Shown here: one piece after another, positions 33,181-46,399 of the stretch
How positions within the stretch are numbered: the stretch's first letter is position 1
Layout: each line of letters starts with the position of its first letter
Assembly (NCBI RefSeq): GCF_003597395.2
Contig: NC_133770.1
Coordinates: forward strand, 35,866,339-35,930,338
Direction: 5' to 3'
DNA from: Chelonoidis abingdonii
Taxonomy: Eukaryota; Chordata; Testudines; Testudinidae
DNA length: 64,000 nt
Notes under the pieces: model-generated
The model's database searches: none
The model's input: the letters and a program-made list of their open reading frames with translations, nothing else
What the model was told of the DNA's origin: nothing
Translations under genes and position numbers: made by a program

Positions 33181-35890
33181 TCTCACCACTCAGAAGGCTC
33201 TCTGGAAGAGGATGGGACCCTCCCTACTTCAGGGAATGAACTGATGGTGCCTTTCAGATTCTCTGTGAGACTAATGATAATGATGGTATAGAGAGCCACT
33301 TTTGGTCCCACTCACAAAGCCCTTTAAAAACACAACCATCTCATATATCAGGTACATACACAGGGCTCACTTCACTGCCTGTACCATCAGTGACTGCTTA
33401 AAGTATGCGGCAGGACACAGCAGCACTTTATACACGCACTCTAGTTTAGAACAAATAGTAGATTTATTTACTATATTATATTATTTCTGGATTGAAAATA
33501 TTGTAATTTTAAATATTTTTCCAAACCTATTCTGAACAGTAATGATTTAAGTGGGAGAGCCAAACAAGGAGCATCTGAAATGCTGATCATGTTGAATGTT
33601 GCAAGCAATAAGATGATTACATGGGCTCAGGAACCGGTTTTCTCCCCTCTTCCATACCTTTTATGTTACCCAGTGTTCCCTTTTGCTTTCCTTCTTTTCT
33701 TCCTCTGGTGCCCAAACTTTGCTTCCTTTATTTTATGTATATGTATGTACAGACATACACCATATCCTGGCTGCCTTACATCATAGATACCCCAGACGCA
33801 CTCAGTCTCTTTAACCACTTTCCTTCTCACACTCACTCTCTGAAATACAGTCTCATTTACACAGAGAGAGAGAGAGAAAGAGAGGTTCACTGATTAATTT
33901 TACACGCATTTATTCATCCCAAACTGCCAGTGTACATACATGTGGCTTTAGAAGTATTAAAGGGATACTGTTAAATTAAAAATCTTATGGTCAACATTTT
34001 CAGAAGCAGGAGCCTAAAGTTAGAATTCCAAATTCTTATTTAGACAGGTAAATAAACAAGACATCAGTAGAATATCTCTTACAGGTTAAATACATAACTA
34101 AATTACCAAAGTGCTGAGCATCCAGCACTTTAGAAAATCAGGCCAAAAATATACCAAAGCATCCTGTCTTTGTGATAAGTGAAATAATTTATCCACAGAG
34201 TTGTAGGATCAGTTTACAGCCCTTTTGACCTGACTTCAGTATTAAAATCCTTAAACTCCTGTTAGTTCAATTTCCTGATTCAAAACCAAACAAACAAACA
34301 AACAAAAAAACAACCTAGCCCACTTAAACGCAGACTAACTATTGGAAGATAGTTGTCTGCTCATGTTATACCCCCTCTGGTGGGAAAGAAAAAAATCCAC
34401 AGAGAGGGAATTAAAATAGATCAGCCTTTGCTCTGCTGAGCCAGTACATTACACTGGATCAACAGCCTTCTGGGCAGGTTAGGGCTTTGCTGGAGAGAAG
34501 CTTGTACTTTCAGAGCTACTCAAATTGGACTATTGATATTGGATAAATGAAAATAAGTGTCATAAATAATAACACCAGTGCCAGACCACATGATATAAGT
34601 GGATTTGCACATACAGTTAAGAACGACAAGCCCAGACCAATGGGAACTGTTTGTTTACATATTAGTGGAACTCCACTTAGGGAGATGTTACGTATACTGT
34701 CTCTACAAAGAGAGTTAATAAAAAATATATATTTGTGTCTGTTGTGACCCAGGCTGATGCAAAAATTCAATTTATCTGGAAAATCTAAAATGACTTCTGC
34801 CATTTAACGGTAATCAATTTGGGGAAAATGCTATCCAATACTTTTGAAATTAATATTACTCCAAGCCTCTTGCTTGAGGTAAGTAAAAGTGGTGTTAATG
34901 ACAACCTGGTTTTTTTGGTAGCACGTTGAGACAGACACAGTAGTCTCTGCTTTGAAGAAGCATTATGTCACTGAGAAATCTGGGGATTCAGAATGGGACA
35001 TGAAAATGAAATAAGGTGAAGTTAACTAGTAACACCATACCCAGAGATATGGATGAAACAGTAAATTGTTAGAGCCCATGAGAGGCATTAGTTCATCACT
35101 GGTGATATAAGCAAGGTGTGTGTGTGAGAGAGAGAGAAATAGCATTAATAATATGTTAATTAACAACATTTCCACTAGTTTGTGCTATATTTCTTTTATA
35201 CTTTTGTTGCATACTCATTGTAATGACTTCCAGGTGGGTGAACAATTAGCAGTTTTGGGGAGCCCAATAAATGTTAATTAGAATCTTTCCCTGCTATCCT
35301 CCTCTCTATATTATTTAAATAATATAACTATGATACTTTAACCAACTGTTCCTTTAGGGAACAGTACTACAGGACCTTTTATCCTGAAGATCGCTGAGCA
35401 CCTCCTATGACTGGCCAAGTGCTTGCAACTCCTAATAATGTAGAGAAATGATGCACAATGATCCACAATCAGGAAGTCGAGGCTAGGCAAATTCAGAGTG
35501 GAAATAAGGGGTACATTTTTAAAGGCAGGAGTATTTAACCATTGGAACAATTTACCAAGGAGTGAAGGAGCATGCCCTTACGCTGACAGAGAGGGGTGGG
35601 GTGGGGGAGTTAAAAATAGAAAACCTACCACATAAGTTTTATAAGGACAGTCTCAGTTTTGGAGGCTTTTTTTTATATAGGCATCTATTACCCCCCATCC
35701 CCTCTCCCGATTTTTTACACTTGCTGTCTGGTCACCCTACTACCACAGGAAGCAGTGGTGAATAGGAAGAAGGCTGCCCGGCCTTGCCTCATCTCATCTC
35801 ATGCCGCTGAGCTAGGCCTGCTGAGAGGGAGACAGCAATAAGCCTCACCACTCCCAAAGCTGCACAATCCAGCTTCAGAGCACTCCATAT
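33181..35890. other. Intergenic, nothing recognised
   Basis: To the right of the ACBD5 promoter. Contains a short (GA)n at about 33859-33880 and a T-rich stretch. Minus-strand open frame 34516-34803 has no recognisable domain. Confidence 0.5.
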
Positions 35891-35895
35891 ACGCT

Positions 35896-36480
35896 GAGGC
35901 TTGGCTACACTTGCAGATGTAGAGTACTGGGAGTTAAACCAGCCTTCGGAGACCATATCAGGGAAAATGCTGCTGTGTGTTTACACTGCAGAGACAATGT
36001 GTTTTGGAGGGCAGAGAGTGTGTCAGCATGCTGTCTTGTAAGGTCAGACAGCAGCAGACTCCCTTTCTCCCCACCTCTCTCGCTCATACACACTCACAGC
36101 AGCAGCATTTCACAGTAATGGTTTGCTTTGTCCCGGAGCAGATAAGCATGCAGGCTGTCAGGAATGGAGCTTTGAAAGGGAATATCCGCCTACCTGCAGC
36201 CAAGTTCAAAACAATGACAAGAGTGGCCACTTGACTTCAGGGGATTATGGGACATTTCTGGAACCCAATTATAGCGCAGTAATGCAACACATCGTCCACA
36301 CTGACACCCAGGCATTTCAGCTGGAGCACAGCAAGCTTTATGCCTCTTGTGGAGGTGGGTTACCAGAAGCACTCCAGCTGCAGTTCAGGCGCTCTAAGTG
36401 CCTTGCCAGTGTGGACACCTCAGGAGTTAGGGCGCCCGTGGCTGATTTAATGCACTCTAACTTGCAAGTGTAGCCAACCC
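35896..36480. mobile_element. Non-autonomous hAT-type MITE
   Basis: Left cttggctacacttgcagatg and right acttgcaagtgtagccaacc are inverted. The interior includes tgtttacactgcagagacaa and gtccacactgacaccc, words typical of this MITE group. No transposase; target duplication not resolved. Confidence 0.7.
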
Positions 36481-37056
36481 CCAAAGGACTGACCCAGGAA
36501 GAATGCCTGAGTTCCAGGTCAACGTTACCTCTCTTTAATTTCCCATGGACTCCCCTCTTGCATAAGGGAGGGAAAAGAGAAAATTACTTTTGTTTGTTTG
36601 CTCCAAGAACCTCTACGGGTGTTGGAGGGAGAGGGAGGAGAGGACAGTATAAAGACCTTAAGGGGGACTTGAGGGGACTTTCTGCCCCTCAATAAATGGT
36701 GGTGAATGCAGGCATAACCACACCTGATAAAAGGGGTTAAAAAAATCCTTAGAGGGAATAAAGCTCAGCTGCTCCATGCAAGATGGAACTAGAACACTGG
36801 TATAAGTGTTTAGCAGACATGCAGCAGCAAACTGCTCAGCAATAGCAGTCCCAAATGCAGTTGCTTCAGCAATGGACCACCTAGCAGCAAGTCCAGGCCA
36901 CACAACAACAGCTGCTGAGGGAACTGATGGCCCAGCAGTAGTAGTTTCAAAAGGAGATGATACAGCAGAAAGTGCCAGCCCTATAACCCCATGGAGTCCC
37001 AGCAGGTCAAGCATCCACCGAGAGTGTTCCCCTGTTAGTACCAATAAAGCTAATCA

Positions 37057-38090
37057 AGATGGAACTGGATGTGTGGGTGAAGATTGAAGGGGCATAGAGG
37101 AGTGTTGCCCTCAAACTGGGTACATTGCAGAGACCATGCATGGGAGTGGGGTGCCCAGATTTCTCTCTTCTATTTGGCCCTGCTTCCTCCCTGCAGAGGA
37201 ACTTTGGGGGAGTGAGTGGTGATGTGAAGCATTCTGTGCATCCAACTCAGTTTCCCCACATGGGCGGCTTAAGCAGAGAGCAGGAGAGCATCTCTTGACC
37301 TGCACAGCCCAAGTAGGGAAACTGACCTGGACGCACAGAGCACCTGGTGTTGCTGCTTGCTCCCAGCCACATGAGGAGAGCACAGGAATGTTTTTGGGGA
37401 AAGGGGTGATGCCAGGCACTCGGTGTGTCAAGGACAGTTTTCCTATGTGGGTTGTTTAAGGGGAGTGCAGAAGAGCATCTCCTGACCCTCACAACAGAGC
37501 TCCAGCTTGGGGTAGTTTCAATTTTACTAGCCTATAAAATAAGAGATTTGCCCCAGAAACACAGGCATCTAGATATAGGGGCCACATTCTGATCAGTACT
37601 GGTAGCATTGTAGCAAGTGAACATAAATTCTGAGCTGCTTCCCAAGCATCTGTGCAATGTACATCGCTGAATATGTCAAGCCCAGGTGATTGACAGAGTG
37701 AACAAGGAAGGTTAAATGTTAGTGGAATGCACTAAGGCAGATGGGCAAAGGGGATAGGCTTTAGTGGTGAATTTGTCTGATGTATGCTTTGCATGTTTAT
37801 GTATCTCTAAAACAAGGGAAATATGATTCATAGTTACATGAAAGTGCTCAGTTCCGTTTAGTCAAGAATTTGTTTTTATACTAAAATTGATTTTTTTAAG
37901 TGCTAACATGACAAATAATTAAGTTAAAACAAAAGTAAGCTTGATTAAATAATGAACATAAACTGAATTTGTGATTTCAAATACACTGTAATTTAAATAC
38001 CACTAACAATCAGTAAATCTAGAAGTTAGACCTATTCCTATTATTAATAGTATTAAGCCCTTTGCCTCCCCAAATTTAGAAGTCAAATGA
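37057..38090. repeat. Unclassified insertion in gag
   Basis: About 1 kb that splits the gag. It contains an imperfect direct repeat about 190 bp apart (agtttccccacatggg near 37249; agttttcctatgtggg near 37436; each followed by a gagcatctc...tgacc word). The rest is AT-rich and unrecognised. Exact ends are uncertain. Confidence 0.45.
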
Positions 38091-38649
38091 TGCCTATGGC
38101 TGGACAATGACCCTGAAACCTTCCTAGTTACATTTGAGATGGAGGTACTAGCAGCCCAGTGGCCCCAGAACAATTGGCTTTGATCCTGGTCCCATACTAG
38201 ATGGGTCTGGCCCAGGCATCCTATCATAATCTGGACTTGGAGAGGGCAAGACTACAAACATGTAAAGTTTTGGATTAGTTGGTTATTTCTGAGGAGACCC
38301 ACTATCAATGATTTAGAACTGAGAGCTACCCCAGGGGGGCGAGACCATGGATAGTAGCACAGTGGTTGTGAGAACACTGTTGGAAGTAGCTCCATCCAGA
38401 GGAGCGATCGGAGCCCTGGTGGCTGAGGCCATTGTGATGGAGCAATTTATAAAAATATTAACCATGAAAAACAAGGAGTTGTTGTTATGGCACTGCCTTG
38501 GGACGTTATCTGAAGCAGTAAGGCTAATGGAAGACTTTGTAGGAGCAAAAGGAGCATTAGGCGTAGGATCACCCAAAGCCTTGATGGGGCAGAAGATGGA
38601 GCAGCATGAGACCTGTAGGGGTGAGCCAGAATCAGCAACAATTTCCCTG

Positions 38650-39855
38650 TGTGACAGATTTCCCCCTGGCGCACCATCTGGAACTGGGGTACCACTAAGT
38701 CCCCGACCCACCAGCCTGGGCTCCCTCTCACACTGTGCTGCTGTGACAAGCTGCAAAGCCCTCCATCCTGCACTTTCACCAGCATTCATACAGGTAGGGA
38801 CACACCCAGCTGCAGTTACACACAGGCTATCTCACCACCAGCTTCCCAGCCTGGAACCCTAGAGCAGTACCATCCTGCCCTGGTCAAATCTGCCCAGTAT
38901 TCCCGGTCCACCTCTCCTTCAATGTGAAGAGAACAATGCACATTTGTGGTAACCAAGCATAGATTTTTCCCAAGCACTCCAGTCAAAGCTCACTGATTTA
39001 GATTAAAACATAAAATAATTTTAATAACTACAGAAGATTTTAAGTGATTGTAAGTGATATTAAACAGGTAAAAGCAGATTACCTAGCAAATAAACAAAAA
39101 TGCAACCTAAACTTAATATACTAAATAGATTTGGATTCTCATCCTAAGAGATGACACAAGCAGACTGCAAATTCTTAAGGGCAAGCTGCATTAGCTTTAC
39201 AGCTTGGAATCCCCAGGTGTTTCATACACAGGCTAGAAATCCCTTTAGCCTGGGTCCAGCATTTCCCTCAGTTCAGTCTTTGTTCCTCAGGTCTTTCAAG
39301 CAGTCTTCTTGTGTGGGGAGTGAAGAACCACAGATGATGTCACTCCTTGCTTTATATAGCTTTTGCATATGGCGGGAACACTGTTCCAAAGTTTCATTCC
39401 CAGACCAGTCTGTGGAAAAATACTGACATCCCAAGATGGATTCCAGCATCATGTGGTCTGGTCACGTGTCTTTGTAGAGTCATAGCAGCCATCATTCACA
39501 GGCTGTCTGTAGCATTTTCAGGAAGGCTCACCAGATGGGAGATGAGCTTTTCCTAAGGCCAATTGTTTTCACTAATGGCTCATTGCCCTGAATAGGCCCT
39601 TCCAAACCAGCTATCTAGACTGAAAGCATCTGGTCTACTGGGCGTTACCAGGTTTAACTACATTTGAAATACAGATACATAGTCAATATTCATAACAAAA
39701 ATGATACATCCATACAAATAGGATAATCATATTCAGCAAATCATAACTTTTCCAATGACATCTCACATGACTTATCTTGTACAAAATGCATCATAATTAT
39801 GCCATAAACCCATCATAATAATATCACTGTGAAGAATATGGGTTGCAGTGTCACG
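38650..39855 (-). mobile_element. Solo LTR inserted in Gmr1-like element
   Basis: On the plus strand it begins TGTGACAGATTTCCCCC and ends GCAGTGTCACG; in sense (minus) it starts like the LTR at 20863 (TGTGAC, then CTGCA). Flanks ccctg (38645-38649) and ccatg (39856-39860) match at 4 of 5. The terminal A appears mutated to G. Interior includes caagcagactgcaaattctt and ctagcctgggtccagcattt, which recur in the element at 59996. Confidence 0.78.
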
Positions 39856-42800
39856 CCATGAGGGGCTTTGCCCTGAAAGGGTTCTCCCAGATGGTCAGAC
39901 TACCCTTTGGACCAGGGGTAGTCCCAGGAAGACATGGCATTCGGGCATAAATACAACATCATCCGTGAGGCTGGCAAGCACCTCAAATAACGGGAACAGA
40001 ATCCATTGACCAGCTGCCACCCCATGACTGGGCCCATCCTCACGTAGGAAAGATGGAGGCAGCACCAAATCATTAACATGCTATTCCTATGGGCAGACCG
40101 GACACACAAAGAGGGAGTATCTCTTATGGAATGCAAATATGCCTAGGGATAGACAGCAGAAATCCAGGCATGGAAAAAACCTCCCCCTAAGTTGATGGTA
40201 TCAGTGGTGGTCCACGGGAAGACAGTTCAAGACTCTTGGACTCTGGTTGAAGCCAGATGGTAGTTCAGACTTCCATGGTGGAGGTGACAACACCCTAAGC
40301 ATATGATCCACCTATAGTGTGTATATATACGGCGTTGTCAAATATATCCCAGCCAACATCTACAACTGACTGTGGGAACCCATACTGCAGTGGCAACTGT
40401 CACCCCAGCCAAAAAATTGGCCTATCTCATAATCTTAGAATGGGACAGGCCTTTTTTCTGGCAAGTCATTAATGCATAAGTCCAGATAACAGGCAAGGAT
40501 CTGGGTCCATCAGTACAACCAGTTTGCCGGAGCTTGGTGAGTCTGGGAAAGCCAACGACCCTGAAGCAGAAATATTCTGAGCAATTCGGCTGCTGACACG
40601 CACAGGGAAAGAAAAGGTAAGCAGTTGGAACCTGGCAGCCATCCTACACAGTGTGAATTTTGTATAAGAACAGAGGAATGACAGTATACTGAGCCATGCA
40701 TATGAACAACTCCCTTCCATAAATGATGAGGTAACAAAGCCTCAGCAGGGTGAGTAGTATCTGCACTTTGCTCTCAAGAAGGAGCGCTTGTACCAGTTTG
40801 AAAGAGATCAACAAACCAAGGTGGTGAGGGCCCAGTTGCTGATGCCACACAGTTACCGCAGCATGGAGTTGCAGCTTGCACATGATATCCCGTGTGCTGG
40901 ACAGCTGGAAAGGGAGAATAGTTTCTCTCAGGTATTATCCCAGTTCTACTGGCCAGTTATGCATCATGGGATAAGAAAATACCGTTCTTCCTGCCCAGAG
41001 TGTCAACTAGCTAGCAGCAAAGGGTCCTTATGGTACCCTTGCCCCTCTGCCCTGTATGAGATGCCCTTTGAGAAAATTAGTGTGGACATGGTTGGCCCCC
41101 AGAGAAAACTGCCATGGGGTACATATTAGTGATCATTGACTATGCAAACAGGTACCTTGAGGCTGCTCCTCTGCGCTCCGTGAAAGCTACGGCAATAGTT
41201 CTGGAACTCTTGAAGCTCTTTGCACGTGTGGGATTTCCCCACAAAATATTAACAGATTGAGAAATCAACTGCACCTCCCAGCTGATGAGTGAACTGTGCT
41301 CACTTCTGAAGATATGTCCCTGAAAACCTCAGTGTACCACCCACAGAGTGACAGCTTAGTAGAGCGACTTAATAAGATGCTGAAAGCAATGTTGAAATGC
41401 TTTATCAGTGACAATCCCAAACAGAGGGACTGGCTACTCCTGACACTCCTGTTTTCAATAAGAGAGGTGTCCCAAGCCTCTATGGGGTTCTTTCCATTTG
41501 AATTGCTTTATGGTAGTTAGTCACAAGGAATTTTGGACTTGCTAGGTGAAGGTTGGGAGGAACAAGATGAAGGGGCCTTAAGCATGACCCAGCATGCCTT
41601 ACAATTAAGAGAACAATTCCAAAATAGTTGGAGTAATAGAGATGTTTACCAGGGAAAATTTGAGAAAGGCCCAATGCACACAGGACAGAAATTATAACGG
41701 GTTTTTTGGTGGGGACTATGGACTTTCCACTCAGATGACTATGTCCTGCTCCTGCAACCCTCAGCTGAGTCTAAATTAATGGCCTGATGGCAGGGTCCAT
41801 TCAAAATAGTCAGGCAGGTGGGGCCAGTGGACTATGAGATAAGACTACCAGGGAGAAGAAAAGAGATGAATATCTATCATGTGAATCTTCTCAAACGTTG
41901 GAAGACATGGAAGGCCCTGATAACTTCCCCCTCCATTGGAACCTGACTTTGGACCCCACGTACCCAGCACCAAGAACTGACAACAGTATCAGAGGCTGAG
42001 GGGCTCTCCCCTACACAAAGGAAGCAGCTTTGCCAATTAATTGAAGACTTCACAACAGTATTCTCCACCCACCCAGGGAGAAGGCAGTTGATCCAACACC
42101 ATCTGGAGACCACCCCAGTCCAGTTGGTCAGGGAGATCCCTAGGCCATTATCCCATATCCTCTGTGGCACAGTCCAAGGGAAAGTGTGAGACATGCTGGA
42201 TATGGGGGTAACTGTTGAATCCAAAAGTAAATGGAGAAGCCCTATAGTTCTTATTCCCAACTGGATAATTCAGTTCTATTTTGCATCAATTTTAGAAAGC
42301 TTAATGCCATCTCAAAATTCAACACCTACCTAATGCGAAGGGTAGATGAGTTACTGGAGTGGCTGGGACTGGCGAACCACCTGACCACTATTGAGTAAAC
42401 AAAAGGGTATTGGCAAATCTCTTTATCCCCTTCTTCACAAGAGAAAACACCTTTCTCCACCCCTTTTGGGCACTTCCAGTTCAAGACTATGCCTTTTGGT
42501 CTCCACAAAACTATCACTACTTTCCAGTGGCTTACAAATAGGATCCTCAGCGCCCCCCCCCCCCATCAGTATGCTGCAGCTTATCTAGATGACATTGTCA
42601 ATAGTCCTGCTTGAAAAGACTACTTAAAAGCAATGCTAAAAGCCCTACATAATGCAGGACCTACAGTCAATCCTGCAAAGTGTTAAGTTAGCTGTAAGTG
42701 AAGTAACCTACTTGGGGTACCATGTAGGAGGCACTCTGATGAAACCAGTGGCCAACAAGGTATAGGCCCTAACAGCCTATCCCATTCCTCAGATGAAAAG

Positions 42801-43189
42801 GCATGTAAGGCATTTCTTGGCCTGGTAAGATATTACAGACCTCATAAAAGGCAACAATGCTAAGAAGATCCAATGGGATAAGGAACGTGAGGGTGCTTTT
42901 AAGAAGCTGAAAACATGACTATGCTGGGCACCATGCCCTTCATCCCTGATTTCTCCTGGGAGTTCAGACAGCACACAGATACCTCGGCTCCAAGGCCAAC
43001 ATCTGAACTCTCACAAGGCTTCAGAAAACAAGTAGAATAAGAAGTACTTCCCTGAGCAGGAAGCTCTTTCCTAGAGAAAAGGTTAACTCAATTATTGAGA
43101 AGGAGGCATTAGCAACTGAGTGGGCCATGGATCCCCTCAGATATTATCTGTTGGTTAGCCCCTTCTCCCTGGTCACAGATCACGCTCCC

Positions 43190-44025
43190 TGAGATGGGGC
43201 AGGGCGGCCCCGCACTGGTACTGCAGGAGTTAACCCTTCCTTCCTAGCAGAGGAAGCCATGCCTCGGAAGCTCTGCTGGGCATGCTTCAACTGGAGACCA
43301 GGTATAAAAGCCTGCACTCCAGCTCAGTCGGGGCTGACCCCTGGAGGAGAAGGACACATGCTCCCAGCTCCTGAAGAGGGAGAGCCTGCGCACCAGGATC
43401 CAGGAGTCAGCCAAGCCAAGACACTACCTGAGACCCCAACAGAGGACATCACAGGGGAGGAACAAACCAGAGTACCCCCCGCCGCAGATGAACTGGTACT
43501 CACGGTAGGAAGTGACCCAGGGGAACTCTGGAGACAAACGGCGTTAAAGCTGTATTGACGCTCGGTTTGTTGCAGGCAGATCCCCGCCAAGCGAGTGGCA
43601 AGGAGAGCTTGCCACTACCAGGGCCCTGGGTTGGGGCTCGGTGGATAGGGCGGACCTGAGTCCCCTATCCCCTCACCCTCAAACCATGAGGGATCCTAGA
43701 GATTCCAGCTGCTAGGCCGTGCTACCCTGCTCGTGAAGTGGGATTGTATAAACTTTGTCCTCTAAGCTGCGCTACCCTGCTCGTGAAACAGGGTTGTGTG
43801 GACTCTGGCCGCCGGCCGTGCTACCCCACTCGTAAGGGGGGTGGTATAGACTCTGGCCGCTAGGCTGCACTACCCCACAGACAGAGGCGATAGCGGGAAA
43901 GAAGACTGGGAGGTTGTAACTGATCATCTGCAGGGAGGCAGACGCAAGGACTGGAGAGTGGTCAAGCACCGACATCCCATCCCACCCCTGCCACAAAGGG
44001 GCGCTGTGGTGATAGGCTCGCCACA
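43190..44025 (+). mobile_element. Probable 3' LTR of Gmr1-like element
   Basis: Follows RNase H immediately. Begins TGAGATGGGGCAGGG and ends near GGCTCGCCACA. A TATA box (gtataaaag) is at 43302-43310 and an acgctcggtttgttgc element at 43559. A degenerate tandem array occupies 43711-43880. No equivalent 5' LTR was found before 36783, so the element is 5' truncated or its 5' LTR is too diverged. Confidence 0.65.
43711..43880. repeat. ~50-bp tandem repeat in LTR
   Basis: The word gctaccc(tg/ca)ctcgt recurs at 43721, 43771 and 43820, with a partial copy at 43868, each followed by a variable tgg(t)-rich half ending actctggccgc. Periods 50, 49 and 48. Confidence 0.8.
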
Positions 44026-44416
44026 CTCCCATACACTGGATTCATGTCATGAAAGACACAAACCTTGTGCTATAACCCTACAGTTTCAGAGAACGGCACC
44101 AGGTGGGGAAGGACTATGTTAATACCAATTTTGTTTCACAGGAGATCACGGATGGTGACAAACCACGCCAGGGTGACCTTTCCAGCTTGAGGGGTGGGGT
44201 ATGTGAAAGGGCACACCCTCAGTCTCCTCGCTGTCAATGTAACAAGCTCCTCTGGAACTGCTCAGTACCAACCGGTCACACCTGCAAGTCTTGTTCTCTC
44301 TGGAGTGTGGGGGAGCTTAAGAGAATCTACCACAGGAAGGTCCAGGAATCCCCTTAAGTGTCTGCACAAGGGTCATAATGGATTTTCCATCACAGGGCAA
44401 TTTTAAAACTGAGACT

Positions 44417-44468
44417 GTATGGGGTTTTTTGTTTTTGTTTGTTTTTTGATTTTGTTTTTGTTTTTGTA
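44417..44468. repeat. (GTTTTT)n-like low complexity
   Basis: T-rich imperfect gttttt repeats, just before a CR1 end. Confidence 0.85.
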
Positions 44469-44484
44469 AAATATATACTCCTAG

Positions 44485-44577
44485 GACTTATTTTTGAGGA
44501 CGTTCTATGGCCTGTGTTATGTGAGAGGTCAGACTGGATAATCACAATGTTCCTTCTGGCCTTGGAATCTATTAATC
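44485..44577 (+). mobile_element. CR1 LINE 3' end fragment, sense
   Basis: ggtcagactggataatcaca, atgttccttctggccttgg and aatctattaatct form the canonical CR1 3' end with its terminal octamer-like repeat. Very short 5'-truncated copy. Confidence 0.85.
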
Positions 44578-45706
44578 TGTTTCAAGGTCTTCTGCTATAT
44601 GCTGGATTGGGCCCACAGAGTCTAGAGGAGTTGGAGCAAGAGGGACAGCCAGCTAGCATGTGTAGCCAGCTAGCATGGCAGCCCTCCGTGGCCACCTAAC
44701 AACCCACACCTTGTGCACCCTTGGAAGCTTTTGTTGTCCCTGCATATTTTGCTTTTTTGTTGGTTTCCATCCTAGACCTAGCTTAGTTTCTAACAGATGG
44801 TGTCAATGGCATGCTACATCGAAGTCCAGCTTGAAGATGCCCCTCATTTCATTCATGAGTCAAGAGCTTTAATTAAATTATGTAAGTAAAAGTCAGAAAC
44901 TAAAGCGTATATGCCTATAGCTCCCTTAAAGGTTTAAAGGTTAGAAAAGACACGCAAATGACTCTCAAGAAAAGTGGACCATAGTCTCAGGTGCCTTGTA
45001 AGCAAGCTCTATATGCGACTAGATCCAAGAGTGTCATTTTAGCAAAGCTTACTTTTTGAAATATGAAATCCAGAAGGAAGAGACAATGAATTTTTTAAAG
45101 CATGATAGTCATAATTACGAGGAACTAGATCAGCTTTATGATGAGTCAAATCTATACAGAGGAAAAATGGAAAGAAGTTTCCTAAGAAATATAGGCCTTT
45201 CAATGAAGAGTATATTTCTTTACTGTCTAGAGTACAAAGACTAATGTATCAAATCTGACATTTACTTCTTAAAATTAATTTCAAATTTTTTATTTAAATT
45301 GTGAGGGGAAATTTGTGGTGCTGAAAGGTACCAAATTTGACATGCCAGGACAAAGAGTTCCATTTGCACAAAACTAATCTGGTACCACCAGTAGTTAAAG
45401 CTTGTCCAGTCTACCTAAGCCAATCTCTATTCTGAAGGAAGCACCCTGTGGGTGAGAGAGTAGTTTATGCTTCATGACACTGACAAGAAGGGTGCCCTGT
45501 GTGACTATTTTTCTGTGAGGTTGACATATGTCTCTTAGTAATTGGATTGAAAGGACCAACTCATTTCAGTCAGGTATCTGATACTTATTGGCAGTCTATA
45601 TTAACCTGGGCTGGTTTGCCCAGGTATTGGGCTCCCTGGTATCCTAGTGTTAAAGGCATGTATCCAATTTCAAATCCCCTTTGAGCCATCCAATGCAGAT
45701 GCATAG

Positions 45707-46390
45707 ATTCATAGACTCTAGGACTGGAAGGGACCTCGAGAGGTCATCAAGTCCAGTCCCCTGCCCTCATGGCAGGACCAAATACTGTCTACACCATCCC
45801 CGATAACATTTTTCTAATCCTACTCTACAATATCTCCAGAGATTGGAGATTCCCACAACTTCCCTAGGCAATTATTCCAGTGTTTCAAGTACCCTGACAG
45901 TTAGGAACTTTTTCCTATGTCAACCTAAATCTCCCCTGCTGCAGTTTAAGGCCCATTGCTCTTGTTCTATCATCATAGAGGCTAGGGAACAATGTTTTCT
46001 CCTCCTCCTGATGACACCCTTTTAGATACCTGAAACTTGCTATCATGTCCCCTCTCAGTCTTCTCTGTTTCCAAAAACTAAATTAACCCAATTTCTTTTC
46101 AGCTTCTTCAATAGGTCATGTTCTCAAGACCTTTAATCATTCTTGTTGCTCTTCTCTGGACCCTCTCCAATTTCTCCACATCTTTTTTGAAATGCGGTGC
46201 CTAGAATTGGACACAATACTCCAGTTGAGGCCTAACCAGCGCAGAGTAGAGAGGAAGAATGACTTCTCGTGTCTTGTTTACAACATACCTGTTAATGCAT
46301 CCCAGAATCACGTTTGCTTTTTTTGCAACAGTATCACACTGTTGACTCATATTTAGCTTCATATTTAGATATTCCCTGTCTTTAGACAAC
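45707..46390 (-). mobile_element. CR1 LINE 3' part (RT C-terminus and UTR)
   Basis: Antisense 3' end with terminal repeats (gattcatagactc) at 45707, then the 3' UTR. Minus-strand frame 46389-46201 reads [10 protein letters not shown] and [20 protein letters not shown], the hallmark C-terminal end of CR1 reverse transcriptase. 5' truncated at about 46390, as usual for CR1. Stops make it non-coding. Confidence 0.93.
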
Positions 46391-46399
46391 CAGTGTTAT

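Larger units (their letters stand above)
36783..43185 (+). pseudogene. Gmr1-like Ty3/gypsy gag-pol remnant
   Basis: Broken frames give a glutamine-rich gag N-terminus (36783-37056), a gap, then a capsid with SCAN-like sequence (38095-38640: N-D-P-E-T-F-L-V-T-F-E, I-S-E-E-T-H-Y-Q, F-R-T-E-S-Y, E-Q-F-I-K-I-L, L-M-E-D-F), a protease region too decayed to read (39856-40700), integrase (40788-41890: zinc-finger C-P-E-C, D in SVDMVGP, the H-K-I-L-T-D segment, E in SLVERLNK) and only then reverse transcriptase (42000-42760: MPFGL at 42489, YLDD at 42582-42593) and RNase H (to 43185, ending L-V-T-D-H-A). Integrase before reverse transcriptase is the Gmr1 arrangement. Many stops and frameshifts. Confidence 0.85.

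Noticed and set aside
36658..37044. 128-codon minus-strand frame
   Set aside because: Antisense of the Q-rich gag start of the gypsy element; the plus strand explains it.
38313..38862. 158-codon minus and 171-codon plus frames as a novel gene
   Set aside because: The plus frame is the SCAN-like end of the gag running into the inserted LTR; the minus frame is its shadow.
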